DNA from: a virus
Length of the DNA stretch: 36,414 nt
Direction: 5' to 3' (one strand)
Virus record (IMG/VR): IMGVR_UViG_3300028654_000004
Coordinates: 1-36,414 of that record
The notes below the pieces were generated by a model. The model did no database searches and was not told where the DNA came from. It worked only from the letters and a program-made list of their open reading frames with translations. Every line of letters starts with the position of its first letter. Position 1 is the first letter of the stretch. The translations under genes and the position numbers were made by a program. This document shows positions 16,187 through 23,307 of this stretch, piece after piece.

Positions 16187-16537
16187 CTAAAAACGATGAC
16201 CGCGGGTAACGCCGCTGCGTTCCGGCTCCAGGTCACTAAACGTCGCCGCGTCCCGCTTGACGGCGTAGGCGCTGTTTCGTATCGCCTCGCGGCGCTCGGG
16301 CCAGGTGCGGGTATCGTTCGACTTGGCCGGCGTTTTGCGCAGGCGGGCACAGCGTAGCCGCTCGCTCTCTGCCCGGCTCTCTCTGTTGGCGCGCTGCGAA
16401 CACTCCTTGCAATACTTGCGATTGTTGCTAGTGGTGGCGACCGTGAACTCTGCGCCGCAGGTGTGGCCGTCGGGGTAGACGTAGACACAGTGGCGGGTAA
16501 TCCCGGCTTCGGTGACGTACTGGCAGGTGCGGGTCAT
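16187..16537 (-). CDS. Basic cysteine-rich protein, 116 aa
   Basis: Start ATG 16537 overlaps the methyltransferase stop (ATGA); the longer frame from 16639 runs inside the methyltransferase. Cysteines C5, C17, C27, C43 and C46 (KYCKEC) suggest a zinc-binding N-terminal half; the C-terminal half is strongly basic (SRAESERLRCARLRK). A nucleic-acid binding role is plausible. Another frame on the same strand (16153-16488) is a shadow. Confidence 0.5.
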   Translation of the reverse strand: MTRTCQYVTEAGITRHCVYVYPDGHTCGAEFTVATTSNNRKYCKECSQRANRESRAESERLRCARLRKTPAKSNDTRTWPERREAIRNSAYAVKRDAATFSDLEPERSGVTRGHRF

Positions 16538-17361
16538 AGCCCAAGCTCCTGATTGGTGTGGATATTCGGTGAGAGCCACAACGACTCGGTGCGGTCCCGC
16601 GCTCCATCCGCGTGCGCCATGTGGTTTATCTGTCTCCAATCGGCGTACAACTCGCGGTATAAATCGCAGTCGTAGCCGCTGACTATGGCCATACCTTGTA
16701 TCTGGTGGAGCTGCGCGGATAGTTCACGGTGCTTATCGTCTGGAAGTTCGTAGCGATAAGCAGAACTTACGCGCTGTTTTGCGGACCTGGTGGAGAGTGG
16801 GTAGGGAGGATCTGCATAAATAAGCGTTTCGGGCGTGTCGTGGTGTGCGATGACATCGGCGGCCGGGCGCTGCTCGATAACCAGTCCGCGCACGCGCTCA
16901 ATTACCTGCACTAGTGCTTGTGGGTAGTTTCTCCAGTCGTGCGCCGGCGTCGTCCCCGACCTATTGGAGTTACTGCGGAAACCGGTATTTTGACCGGATG
17001 CGGCGGCGCTTCCAAATCCCATAAAACTCCTAGTTACAGTTCGCCGGGCCTGCTCAATTTCGTCATCGGCGGGGACGTAAGATAACTCGAATTCCTCGCG
17101 GGAAAACGGTGTCAATTCTAATAATTTCACCAGGTCCGTGCTTTTATCCGGATCCCGTAGAACCCGAAACAGATTGACAATCTCCCCGTCCAGGTCGTTA
17201 TATATTTCCGCGTAGCTGCGGTTTTTTTGCAATAACACCGACGCCCCGCCTCCGAACGGCTCCACATAGACACGGTGCGCAGGAAAGTACGAGATGATCC
17301 ACGGCGCCAGTTTCCACTTCCCGCCGTGGTAACGCAGGACTGGCCTAAATGGCGTGCTCAT
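16534..17361 (-). CDS. D12-class DNA adenine-N6 methyltransferase (Dam-like)
   Basis: A 275-residue protein with the D12 class order: YHGGKWKLAPWI (residues 11-22), VEPFGGGASVLL (33-44, SAM-binding F-x-G-x-G), YNDLDGEI (54-61) and the catalytic DPPYPL (184-189). It transfers methyl from S-adenosylmethionine to adenine, probably in GATC or a related site. No restriction enzyme is adjacent, so it is an orphan enzyme that may protect phage DNA or time replication. It sits between ATGA overlaps on both sides. Confidence 0.9.
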   Translation of the reverse strand: MSTPFRPVLRYHGGKWKLAPWIISYFPAHRVYVEPFGGGASVLLQKNRSYAEIYNDLDGEIVNLFRVLRDPDKSTDLVKLLELTPFSREEFELSYVPADDEIEQARRTVTRSFMGFGSAAASGQNTGFRSNSNRSGTTPAHDWRNYPQALVQVIERVRGLVIEQRPAADVIAHHDTPETLIYADPPYPLSTRSAKQRVSSAYRYELPDDKHRELSAQLHQIQGMAIVSGYDCDLYRELYADWRQINHMAHADGARDRTESLWLSPNIHTNQELGL

Positions 17362-17489
17362 CTCTCCGCCTGCAACTCTGCGGCCAGCTTCGCCGCGTCG
17401 GCCCAGCGTCCCTCGCGCTGCGCCTGGAGCTGCGCGTCAACTAGCGCGGCGTGCGAGGCGGCGCGGGCGTCCTGCTCTGTGGTGCTCAT
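17358..17489 (-). CDS. 43-aa alanine-rich small protein
   Basis: This short ORF fills exactly the gap between the helicase and methyltransferase genes: its ATG (17487-17489) overlaps the helicase stop and its TGA (17358-17360) overlaps the methyltransferase ATG. The peptide is MSTTEQDARAASHAALVDAQ and on, ending AAKLAAELQAER, likely one amphipathic helix. Double ATGA coupling supports it as a translated gene. Function unknown. Confidence 0.6.
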   Translation of the reverse strand: MSTTEQDARAASHAALVDAQLQAQREGRWADAAKLAAELQAER

Positions 17490-19630
17490 TGGTCTGTCCA
17501 TGGCTTTATCTCCTCTTGTTTGGGATTCCTGATAACTTTTGCGGTGTAGTGTTCCTGCACTTCTTCAGTCAAAAACGGGCTACCACCCAAGCGGCTAAAG
17601 TGCAAGCGCCCGCCCGGTAGCGATTCGTCTAACTCTCTGCCTGCGGTGATGTGCAAGGTAACGAGCCGTTCATATTCGGCGGGCTTGTATTTCAGAGCTA
17701 CGCTATCGCTTTCGGCTTTTGCAAAGTGGGTCAGCATGTAGATAATATCCGCGTCGTGGATCTGCTGCCCGCTGCCTCGGACGTTGCTCTTGGCTACGTT
17801 ATCGTTGGTCGTGTCCATACCGACCTTGCTGACCGACGCGATTAGGACGATCGATAAATCTAGCTCTGAGCTAATTAGCTTCACCTCGCGGGATACAAGC
17901 CCGGTACGCTCGTTCTCATCCTTGCCGGGCGCCCCGATTAGATAGGCATAATCTAGCACGACCTGGCGCAGTCCGTACTTTACCTTGCGCTGCTTCAGGA
18001 TGGCCCGCAAGTTGGCAAGCTGTAGCGGCTGGTCATCGATGTATAGCGGCGAGTTGAGCAGCAGCGCCTTTGCGTCCCGCAGGCTTTCCCAATCCGCTGC
18101 GGTCATTGACCCGCTGCGCATGTTGCGCCCGTTCACCCCTAGCAACTGGTACAAGCGGCGCACGACCTGCTGCCGGCGCATCTCGCCCGACCAGTACATG
18201 ACCGGGGTACTCTCGTACACTGCGGCGTGCATGGCGTCCTGCAATGCCCACCACGACTTACCTACCTTCGGCTCACCAGCCAGCAGGATCAGTTCTCCCG
18301 GCTGTTTCCCGCCGGTCAATTCAGACAGACGCGGCCAGGCGTAGGGAATGCCCCACACGGGCGCGGGGTTGGCGACGCGCGCTTCGATTTCGGCGTCTAC
18401 CTGATCCGACACTTCGGAGATGGAAACGGTATCGTTGCGGGACACATCTACCGTCTTGTTGATGTCCATCAGCAGCCGGTCTACCCGCTCGGCGTCCGAG
18501 TTCAGCGCGGCTCGGTGGAGTTGCCCACCCAGCGCGGCTACCTGCTCGTAGTGCGCAAAGCTGCGGATTGCCGCCGCATAGTCGGGCATTCGGGGCACAA
18601 GGTACTCGTTGTATTTTGCAAACTCATCCAAGAGCCCAGCGTCCGCCGCCGCTGTCACGGCCGGCGCGCCACTCTGTAGCCGCTCCATGAACTTGGCAAG
18701 CCGCTGCTCAGAGAACAGGCCGGCTACCATCTCGGGGTAATCTACCAGATCATCGGGGTAGAGATATAGGCAAGTGCAGAATGCCCATTCAGCCAGCAGC
18801 CGGTCTTTGTTGGTGAGTTGCGGCGCGGCTGTCGGGTCGTAGCGCATGACGCTGGAGACGATGGCGCGCACTTCGCTCTCTGTAAGCGGGGGGACACAGC
18901 GGGCGAGGTTCTCAGCCTGGAGCGCCATAAATATGGCATCCTCGCTCATGCCCTTGCGCCGCATGGCCCCGGCCTGGCTGGTCAGGCTGCTGTTGCGCTG
19001 CCCGGTGATAAATGCGCCGTTTGTGGGCGTTCCCGTTGCCATGGGCGCGGGTTTGTTGTCAAGAAGCGCGTGCAGCATCCAGTCGGGCGCGCCCGCGAGT
19101 AGTGTCTTGCTCGGGGGGTTGATCCAGCGATAAGCGCGGCCCGAGGGGTGAATAGTAGGAGCTGCGCAAATGTAGCCGCCGGTCCCGCGTGTGTCCAGCC
19201 CTGCGCCCAACTTGCCGGCACTGTTGCCGATGTCTACGGGCGGATAGGAAAACAGGATATGACGCCCGCCTCCGCCAGTCTGTTGGATAACCGTCTCGGG
19301 GAGCGTGCCGCGCTGCTCGAGCAAGGCGGCCAGCGTGCTTTCGCCTCCATGGGCAGTATCCACATCCAGCGCCCAAAATCCGCTCTTCTTTCCGGTCGCA
19401 ATGCCGACGCCTGCGGTGGGATACTCCCCCCACCATGCGCGTATCTTGTCCGCGTCGATTGTGGCGTCGTGGAAGCCATGGCCTACCTTGCCGCATTCGC
19501 CATGGCAGGTATTTCCGGCTTCGTGTGCGCTCTTGAATAGCGGGTGCTTATCTCGAGGCAGGAGCGGGAAAACGGGCCATACTTTTTCGGTCGCATAGAA
19601 CAGGGCGGCGTCCAGGGGGGTGGGGTTCAT
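17486..19630 (-). CDS. Primase-polymerase / DnaB-type helicase fusion
   Basis: Start ATG 19630 with GGGAGAAGAA before it (714 residues); the frame extends to 19702 without a better site. Residues 1-190 are a prim-pol (archaeo-eukaryotic primase-like) domain: D89-V-D91, TGGGGRH with H124, and LDTRGTGG (146). Residues 205-265 look like the helical PriCT segment (RNSSLTSQAGAMRRKGMSED). Residues about 425-690 are a DnaB/RecA helicase: Walker A GEPKVGKS (452-459), Walker B VVLDYAYL (D560), and VRGSGQQIHDAD (617-628). It primes and unwinds DNA at the phage fork. Stop and start overlap both neighbours. Confidence 0.9.
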   Translation of the reverse strand: MNPTPLDAALFYATEKVWPVFPLLPRDKHPLFKSAHEAGNTCHGECGKVGHGFHDATIDADKIRAWWGEYPTAGVGIATGKKSGFWALDVDTAHGGESTLAALLEQRGTLPETVIQQTGGGGRHILFSYPPVDIGNSAGKLGAGLDTRGTGGYICAAPTIHPSGRAYRWINPPSKTLLAGAPDWMLHALLDNKPAPMATGTPTNGAFITGQRNSSLTSQAGAMRRKGMSEDAIFMALQAENLARCVPPLTESEVRAIVSSVMRYDPTAAPQLTNKDRLLAEWAFCTCLYLYPDDLVDYPEMVAGLFSEQRLAKFMERLQSGAPAVTAAADAGLLDEFAKYNEYLVPRMPDYAAAIRSFAHYEQVAALGGQLHRAALNSDAERVDRLLMDINKTVDVSRNDTVSISEVSDQVDAEIEARVANPAPVWGIPYAWPRLSELTGGKQPGELILLAGEPKVGKSWWALQDAMHAAVYESTPVMYWSGEMRRQQVVRRLYQLLGVNGRNMRSGSMTAADWESLRDAKALLLNSPLYIDDQPLQLANLRAILKQRKVKYGLRQVVLDYAYLIGAPGKDENERTGLVSREVKLISSELDLSIVLIASVSKVGMDTTNDNVAKSNVRGSGQQIHDADIIYMLTHFAKAESDSVALKYKPAEYERLVTLHITAGRELDESLPGGRLHFSRLGGSPFLTEEVQEHYTAKVIRNPKQEEIKPWTDQ

Positions 19631-19992
19631 TTCTTCTCCCGCTGCGTGATGTAGCTGCCGGTCTGCGTGAGCTTGTGCCACTGGTCGTGGTGAAAGTGGC
19701 ACAGGTAGGCCGTGGGCCAGTTATCCGCATCCTCGAACAAATGACGCGGGGCCATGTGGTGATACTCGCTGCCTGGGTTATGGCACCCCCGATAAGCGCA
19801 GGGCGCGGCATCCTTGGAGTAGTCCACGAATAGTGGCAAGCTGTCCCAATCGTAATCTTTGAGCGGTAGAAACGCTCGCGTTGCGTTTGGGTTACGCTTG
19901 CACTGCGGGCAACGCTCTACGACCACCTTTGAGCCGCTCGCGTTGACCTGGCGGTATATTACCGTCTCGATCCTGCATCTCTCACAGCGCAT
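19627..19992 (-). CDS. HNH endonuclease-like protein, 121 aa
   Basis: An N-terminal zinc ribbon (C3, C6, C28, C31) is followed by an HNH-type core: C65 and C70, EYHHMAPRH (H78, H79), then YLCHFHHDQWHKL (98-108). The layout fits a small phage HNH protein with two metal sites. It may nick DNA near the origin or act in packaging or homing. It overlaps the initiator gene by 11 bases and the primase gene by ATGA, so it belongs to the replication cassette. Confidence 0.75.
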   Translation of the reverse strand: MRCERCRIETVIYRQVNASGSKVVVERCPQCKRNPNATRAFLPLKDYDWDSLPLFVDYSKDAAPCAYRGCHNPGSEYHHMAPRHLFEDADNWPTAYLCHFHHDQWHKLTQTGSYITQREKK

Positions 19993-20815
19993 GTGCTTTC
20001 CTTTCTCCTGTGTACACTGCCGGGCTGGCAGCCAGGGCGATCACGGTTTTTTTGATAGACCATGGATCGGCCACAGTCATATTTTTGTGGACAAGCTGCT
20101 CGATTGCCTTCTGCACCATGGCGGGGGTAGCGCCGCCGGCTTTCATCTCGCGGAACGCCTGCGCCCAGCCCTTGCAATCACGCTTCCCCGGCAGGATGCG
20201 ACGGGTAGCGATAAAGGCATGGGCCATGGGCTCCAGGTCTGCCCCGTAGCGGCACACATTCATAACGGCTATGTCAGCATGTGCTTGCCATTCGGTATCC
20301 TCTGTAGGAAGTTCAAGTTTCTCTACACCATGACCGATTTGCCAATCGAGTGGCATCGGCGCTTTAGCGCCCAATGGTGTTTTACTGATGGTTACTTGAT
20401 GGTTATGGTCAAGTGGCTTGACTACCCCTAGTAAAGTGGCTTGACTACCCTGGTCAAGTGGCTTGACTACCTCGGGCAGTTCTGCGGCTTCGTCCCGCAT
20501 GGCTGGGAAACTGCGAATGTTGATGGTGTAGTCATTCGTGCCTAGTTTTGATGGTGATTCGGATACGGTAACAAGCCCATTGTATTTCAGAGCTTCCAGG
20601 GTATCGGATATGCCTTGCCTGCTCAGGCATGTTTTCTTTTCCAGTCGGGTGTAACCTGGATACGAGCTTTCCCCGTAGTCGTTGGCGTGATCTGCTAACG
20701 CCAATAGTAACAGCTTGGTTGTGCTGGCTTTCGCCTTCCGCTCTTCGCCGTCTTTGATGTATGGCAGGTCGTGCATTTCTGTTTCAAAGATAGCTGACAT
20801 CAGTTTTATGCTCAT
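19982..20815 (-). CDS. HTH replication initiator
   Basis: A 277-residue protein. Residues about 30-105 form a winged helix typical of phage replication initiators (KLLLLALADHANDYGESSYP, GYTRLEKKTCLSRQGISDTL, EALKYNGLVTV). A linker (residues 118-150) is encoded by repeated DNA. The C-terminal half is helical (WAQAFREMKAGGATPAMVQK), like the DnaD/O-type partner-binding part. The DNA inside the gene carries three iteron-like dyads, as in lambda O. It probably binds these and loads the primase-helicase encoded downstream. Confidence 0.75.
   Translation of the reverse strand: MSIKLMSAIFETEMHDLPYIKDGEERKAKASTTKLLLLALADHANDYGESSYPGYTRLEKKTCLSRQGISDTLEALKYNGLVTVSESPSKLGTNDYTINIRSFPAMRDEAAELPEVVKPLDQGSQATLLGVVKPLDHNHQVTISKTPLGAKAPMPLDWQIGHGVEKLELPTEDTEWQAHADIAVMNVCRYGADLEPMAHAFIATRRILPGKRDCKGWAQAFREMKAGGATPAMVQKAIEQLVHKNMTVADPWSIKKTVIALAASPAVYTGERKAHAL
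20408..20467 (-). repeat. Three iteron-like dyads, candidate replication origin
   Basis: The 15-base dyad GTCAAG-TGG-CTTGAC occurs at 20408-20422 and 20453-20467, and with one change (GTAAAG) at 20431-20445. A 16-base core AAGTGGCTTGACTACC is identical in all three. Spacing is 23 and 22 bases, so the middle copy is in another reading frame, which means the DNA rather than the protein is conserved. Just beside lies a 9-base direct repeat TGATGGTTA (20386-20394 and 20397-20405). Position in an initiator gene fits a lambda-type origin. Confidence 0.75.
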
Positions 20816-21036
20816 GCTTCCCCCTCCGCGCCCCCGCTGGGCCGGGGCTGTGACTCTGGGTCAGTGTGGCACGTCAGAATAAACTCGGGAACGGGTACGG
20901 CTTCCACGTTCATCACTCCGTGACACTCCGGGCATTCGTAATCGAAGTATGTTCCAGGCATCTGGCCGCGAAAGTAGCGGATCAGCCGTTCACCGATTAC
21001 TGCGTTGCAATATGGGCATTCGTCCATTGCGTCCAT
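20812..21036 (-). CDS. Zinc-ribbon protein, 74 aa
   Basis: Start ATG 21036 with GGGAGAAGG directly before it. C7-x2-C10 and C35-x2-C38 make a clear zinc ribbon with ERLIRYFRGQMPGTYFDYEC between. The tail is acidic and proline rich. Small zinc ribbons next to initiator genes may bind nucleic acid or host polymerase; the exact role is unknown. It overlaps the initiator start by ATGA. Confidence 0.6.
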   Translation of the reverse strand: MDAMDECPYCNAVIGERLIRYFRGQMPGTYFDYECPECHGVMNVEAVPVPEFILTCHTDPESQPRPSGGAEGEA

Positions 21037-21063
21037 CCTTCTCCCGTTACGGGGTGCTGCGGG

Positions 21064-21777
21064 TTATGATCTAAGAACCTTTTTGCGTTCTGGGAATGTT
21101 CCCGAGACCATTTGCACCTTGATAATATGGCTGCATAAATTTTCGTTGTCTTCTTTGGCGTACCTGTAATTGCATCGCAATGTTTCGCCACTTCCCGCCA
21201 AGATATGGGTGCTGTCTCCGCCCCACACTACCCAGCGACCGTCCATCATTAGATTGGCAAAGAGTTGGTGTCGGGCATATTCGCGTTGCCGTTGTGAGCC
21301 TGGGAGCGGAGGAAAGTAGAATAAGTTTTTCTTGGCTTTGCGCTTTGTTTTTCGTGCGGCCCGCTTGGCTTTGATTTCTTTTCTGACTTCCGCGTCCTCA
21401 ACGGCGGATTTCTTGAGCATCGGTAAGTCGTGACTTTCAAGAAGCTCGTTTATAAAAATGTGCAAATCCATCCATGCGGCGATTTCAACCAGACGCACTT
21501 TTCTTCCATAGCAAAGGTCTCTCTTTTCCTGGTCGCGCCGCTGTTGTGCCTCAAAGTCTGCATAGGTTTTGTGAAAGTGTGGCGTAAATTCGTAGTGCTG
21601 CAATCCCTGCACCTCGATGGCCGTATTGATTTCTTCGATGTACAAATCAAGTTCCAGCCTAGTCAGGTTACTGGACAATAGCCAGTCGGGGTGTAGGTTT
21701 TCCCGAATAGTAAACTGGGGAAAGTGTTTGGTAAGTTGTTTATACGTTTCGTCGTGCAGTGTAGAGTAAGCGCCCAT
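21064..21777 (-). CDS. PD-(D/E)xK endonuclease-like protein, 237 aa
   Basis: Residues 40-100 have the Vsr/homing-type nuclease pattern: LELDLYIEEINTAIEVQGLQHYEF with D44, E55-x-Q57 and H61, followed by RRDQEKRDLCYGRKVRLVEI. A lysine/arginine-rich linker (about 131-150) leads to a C-terminal part with CNY...LCSHIIKV, similar to the end of a SWIM-type zinc finger with one cysteine missing. The gene is visibly more AT-rich than its neighbours, suggesting separate acquisition. It may be a free-standing homing nuclease or a DNA repair enzyme. Confidence 0.6.
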   Translation of the reverse strand: MGAYSTLHDETYKQLTKHFPQFTIRENLHPDWLLSSNLTRLELDLYIEEINTAIEVQGLQHYEFTPHFHKTYADFEAQQRRDQEKRDLCYGRKVRLVEIAAWMDLHIFINELLESHDLPMLKKSAVEDAEVRKEIKAKRAARKTKRKAKKNLFYFPPLPGSQRQREYARHQLFANLMMDGRWVVWGGDSTHILAGSGETLRCNYRYAKEDNENLCSHIIKVQMVSGTFPERKKVLRS

Positions 21778-21785
21778 GAAATAAA

Positions 21786-21881
21786 AATCACCTTCTTTCG
21801 GTCATCGCTCTTGCCGCTCTTGGATTGGCAGTCCTACCAGAAGGATAGCAAAACAAGAGCGAAGCCCGAAAAAGGGTGATT
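21786..21881 (-). promoter_or_regulatory. Long leader hairpin that includes the ribosome site of the nuclease gene
   Basis: A 96-base imperfect inverted repeat. AATCACC (21786-21792) pairs with GGTGATT (21875-21881), the next 9 bases pair with one bulge, and TCGCTCTTG (21805-21813) pairs perfectly with CAAGAGCGA (21854-21862). On the minus strand the 3' arm contains AAGGTGATT, the only Shine-Dalgarno-like site before ATG 21777, and it is followed by TTTTTATTT. It may act as an attenuator, as a translational lock, or be a small inverted-repeat element. Confidence 0.65.
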
Positions 21882-21938
21882 CGTTTTTCTGGTATTTATA
21901 GCCGCTGCCATTCGGCTGTCTCGTAAGAGACCTAAACT

Positions 21939-21951
21939 GATTGACTCAATC
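21939..21951. promoter_or_regulatory. Perfect 13-bp palindrome at leftward promoter, candidate operator
   Basis: GATTGA-C-TCAATC overlaps the -10 box (21949-21954) and the expected start point (about 21942) of the leftward promoter, a classic place for repressor binding. The same palindrome was not seen at the divergent promoters near 24.8 kb. Confidence 0.6.
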
Positions 21952-21977
21952 TTACTCGTTTTCTTATCCGCTGTCAA
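21949..21977 (-). promoter_or_regulatory. Second early leftward promoter
   Basis: On the minus strand TTGACA (21972-21977), a 17-base spacer and TAAGAT (21949-21954). It reads into the nuclease, initiator and primase-helicase genes. The leader of about 165 bases has further small hairpins (GTCTC-ttac-GAGAC and AGCCG...CGGCT at about 21900-21932) before the long one. The gap 21778-21998 holds no gene. Confidence 0.85.
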
Positions 21978-21998
21978 CTGGCAATATCTCCCCGCCTG

Positions 21999-22181
21999 TC
22001 AAGCGTTTTCGGCGGGAGGCTTCTCAATTGCGCCGCACTCTAGATAATACGTCACGCGGGTATGGTATCGCTTCGCCAGTGCTTCGGCGCACATCTCTGC
22101 GGCTTCGTCGCTCAGGAAGCCTGCCTGCGACAAAAGGTCGTCGTTATCGTCGAAGAACATGTACCAGGTTATATCGCTCAT
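21999..22181 (-). CDS. Small acidic protein, 60 aa
   Basis: Start ATG 22181 overlaps the upstream stop (ATGA). The product MSDITWYMFFDDNDDLLSQA and on is acidic with an amphipathic helix (DEAAEMCAEALAKRYH) and a short strand (TRVTYYLE). It resembles other small soluble early phage proteins; no family recognised. The frame open to 22373 overlaps two other genes and is not used. Confidence 0.5.
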   Translation of the reverse strand: MSDITWYMFFDDNDDLLSQAGFLSDEAAEMCAEALAKRYHTRVTYYLECGAIEKPPAENA

Positions 22182-22321
22182 TTCTCGCCTCGCATCCGCT
22201 TCCACGCCCGCCGCGCCAGTTGCCACAGCAAGTACAGCGCGGGGATGACGACGGTCACGGCCACGTAGCCGGCAATGATGACCACCAAGACCAGGGCGGC
22301 CAGGTAGAGGTAGGTTGTCAT
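22178..22321 (-). CDS. 47-aa single-span membrane protein
   Basis: ATG 22321 overlaps the upstream TGA and the gene's TGA overlaps the next ATG. The peptide starts MTTYLYLAALVLVVIIAGYV and ends with a basic tail (RRAWKRMRGEK), so the tail is expected in the cytoplasm. Function unknown. Confidence 0.55.
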   Translation of the reverse strand: MTTYLYLAALVLVVIIAGYVAVTVVIPALYLLWQLARRAWKRMRGEK

Positions 22322-22719
22322 TCTGCGCCATCCTTCGGGGAGAGGGCGGCAGCAGCGCGGCGCAGGTCGCCAACTGTCAGCGCCCATTCGATGTCAACGT
22401 CGTCAAGCGGGGTGTTATCTAAGTTGCTATTTACCCATGTCCCGCGCAGCGCAAACGGTTGCAGCGCCGCTTCTAGCACATTGACGCGGGAGGCCAGGCG
22501 GGCTGCGTCGGCGCGAAGAGTGTCCACGTCGCGGACTAACGATTGCCGCTCTTTTAGCGCATCGTAAGCAAGTGCGCGCTGAAATTCGAAGTTAGAGTGA
22601 TGAATATAACCGTATATGAGTTGCTTTGTGCCGGAAAGCAGGTGTTCGCCCACGAGGTTATACCACCGCTGCGCCGCGTCTGCTTTTCTTTTGTCCTCGA
22701 CGTCCGTTGTGTTTCTCAT
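22318..22719 (-). CDS. Coiled-coil protein, 133 aa
   Basis: Start ATG 22719 has a strong GGAGGAGGTAAC site; the longer frame from 22821 is rejected. Residues about 50-95 (YDALKERQSLVRDVDTLRAD, AARLASRVNVLEAAL) are a clear coiled coil. The C-terminus (DVDIEWALTVGDLRRAAAAL) is helical. No enzyme motif is visible. The role is unknown. Confidence 0.55.
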   Translation of the reverse strand: MRNTTDVEDKRKADAAQRWYNLVGEHLLSGTKQLIYGYIHHSNFEFQRALAYDALKERQSLVRDVDTLRADAARLASRVNVLEAALQPFALRGTWVNSNLDNTPLDDVDIEWALTVGDLRRAAAALSPKDGAE

Positions 22720-22783
22720 TCTGTTACCTCCTCCGGCCCCCGCACCAGGGCCGGCTACCGTTTCGCGGGTGCGCGCGTGGGGA

Positions 22784-22972
22784 TTACTTGCCGTGATTTT
22801 CTTCCGCCCGCTTGACGACATCGGGGCGCAAGATGACGATACGCGCTTCGTGTTTCGACGGTTGCGCCATGGGCTCGGCTACTACGTTCGTGCCGTCTCG
22901 ATTTGCCATGACCGTTGGTACTCTTGTGGCGCGCTCGTGGTTCGTTCTGTGTGCTGCTGACCAGTCGTTCAT
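22784..22972 (-). CDS. Small basic protein, 62 aa
   Basis: ATG 22972 has GGAGG seven bases ahead and overlaps the previous stop (ATGA). The product starts MNDWSAAHRTNHERATRVPT and ends KHEARIVILRPDVVKRAEEN. It is histidine- and arginine-rich and likely soluble. Not recognised. Confidence 0.45.
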   Translation of the reverse strand: MNDWSAAHRTNHERATRVPTVMANRDGTNVVAEPMAQPSKHEARIVILRPDVVKRAEENHGK

Positions 22973-23175
22973 TTCTTTGCCTCCGTGAGTTGATCCTCTG
23001 CGAACGTCCACGTGCCAACAAATCCAGCGTGCGGCGTGTCGCAGTTTGCGTCCTGTAGGTGTGGCCGCGTCGTGTCGTTGATCGGCAGCCGTACCATCCA
23101 CCCGCCGATAACTTTGCCCTGAACCGTGCCCTTGCCTAGCGGGGTCATTACGGTGGCGTTCGTGGTGACGTTCAT
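22969..23175 (-). CDS. Small beta-rich protein, 68 aa
   Basis: Start placed at ATG 23175, which overlaps the stop of the 44-aa ORF upstream and has AGGA eight bases ahead; an ATG at 23184 is the alternative. The pattern ATVMTPLGKGTVQGKVIGGW, MVRLP resembles a small SH3-like barrel, a form found in several phage early proteins (G-x-G-x-V-x-G turn). The C-terminus is acidic and helical. Function unknown. Confidence 0.5.
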   Translation of the reverse strand: MNVTTNATVMTPLGKGTVQGKVIGGWMVRLPINDTTRPHLQDANCDTPHAGFVGTWTFAEDQLTEAKK

Positions 23176-23306
23176 GCGATCCATCCTGTCAGTGGTAGCG
23201 CCGCACCGATAACGCCAAACTTGCACAGTAGCGCCGCAATCAGCAGCAGGGCGAAGATCACCAGGATAATGCAGCCGGCCTCGGGGGTGCTTGTGTCGCG
23301 GGGCAT
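23172..23306 (-). CDS. 44-aa single-span membrane protein
   Basis: This short ORF runs from ATG 23306 to TGA 23172-23174, and its stop overlaps the next ATG. The peptide MPRDTSTPEAG is followed by a hydrophobic stretch of about 25 residues (CIILVIFALLLIAALLCKFG) and ends LPLTGWIA. It fills an otherwise empty gap and is coupled, which supports it. No ribosome site stands out. Confidence 0.5.
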   Translation of the reverse strand: MPRDTSTPEAGCIILVIFALLLIAALLCKFGVIGAALPLTGWIA

Positions 23307-23307
23307 G

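Noticed and set aside
16153-16488. 111-residue open frame on the minus strand overlapping the cysteine-rich protein
   Set aside because: It lies in another frame of a gene with better start coupling; its product is S/R/P-rich low complexity typical of GC-rich shadow frames.
16534-17361. Restriction-modification system
   Set aside because: Only the methyltransferase is present; neighbours show no restriction enzyme, so it is an orphan methylase.
21786-21881. tRNA gene
   Set aside because: The inverted repeat is a single long stem; there is no cloverleaf, anticodon arm or T-loop consensus. No tRNA was recognised elsewhere in the window.
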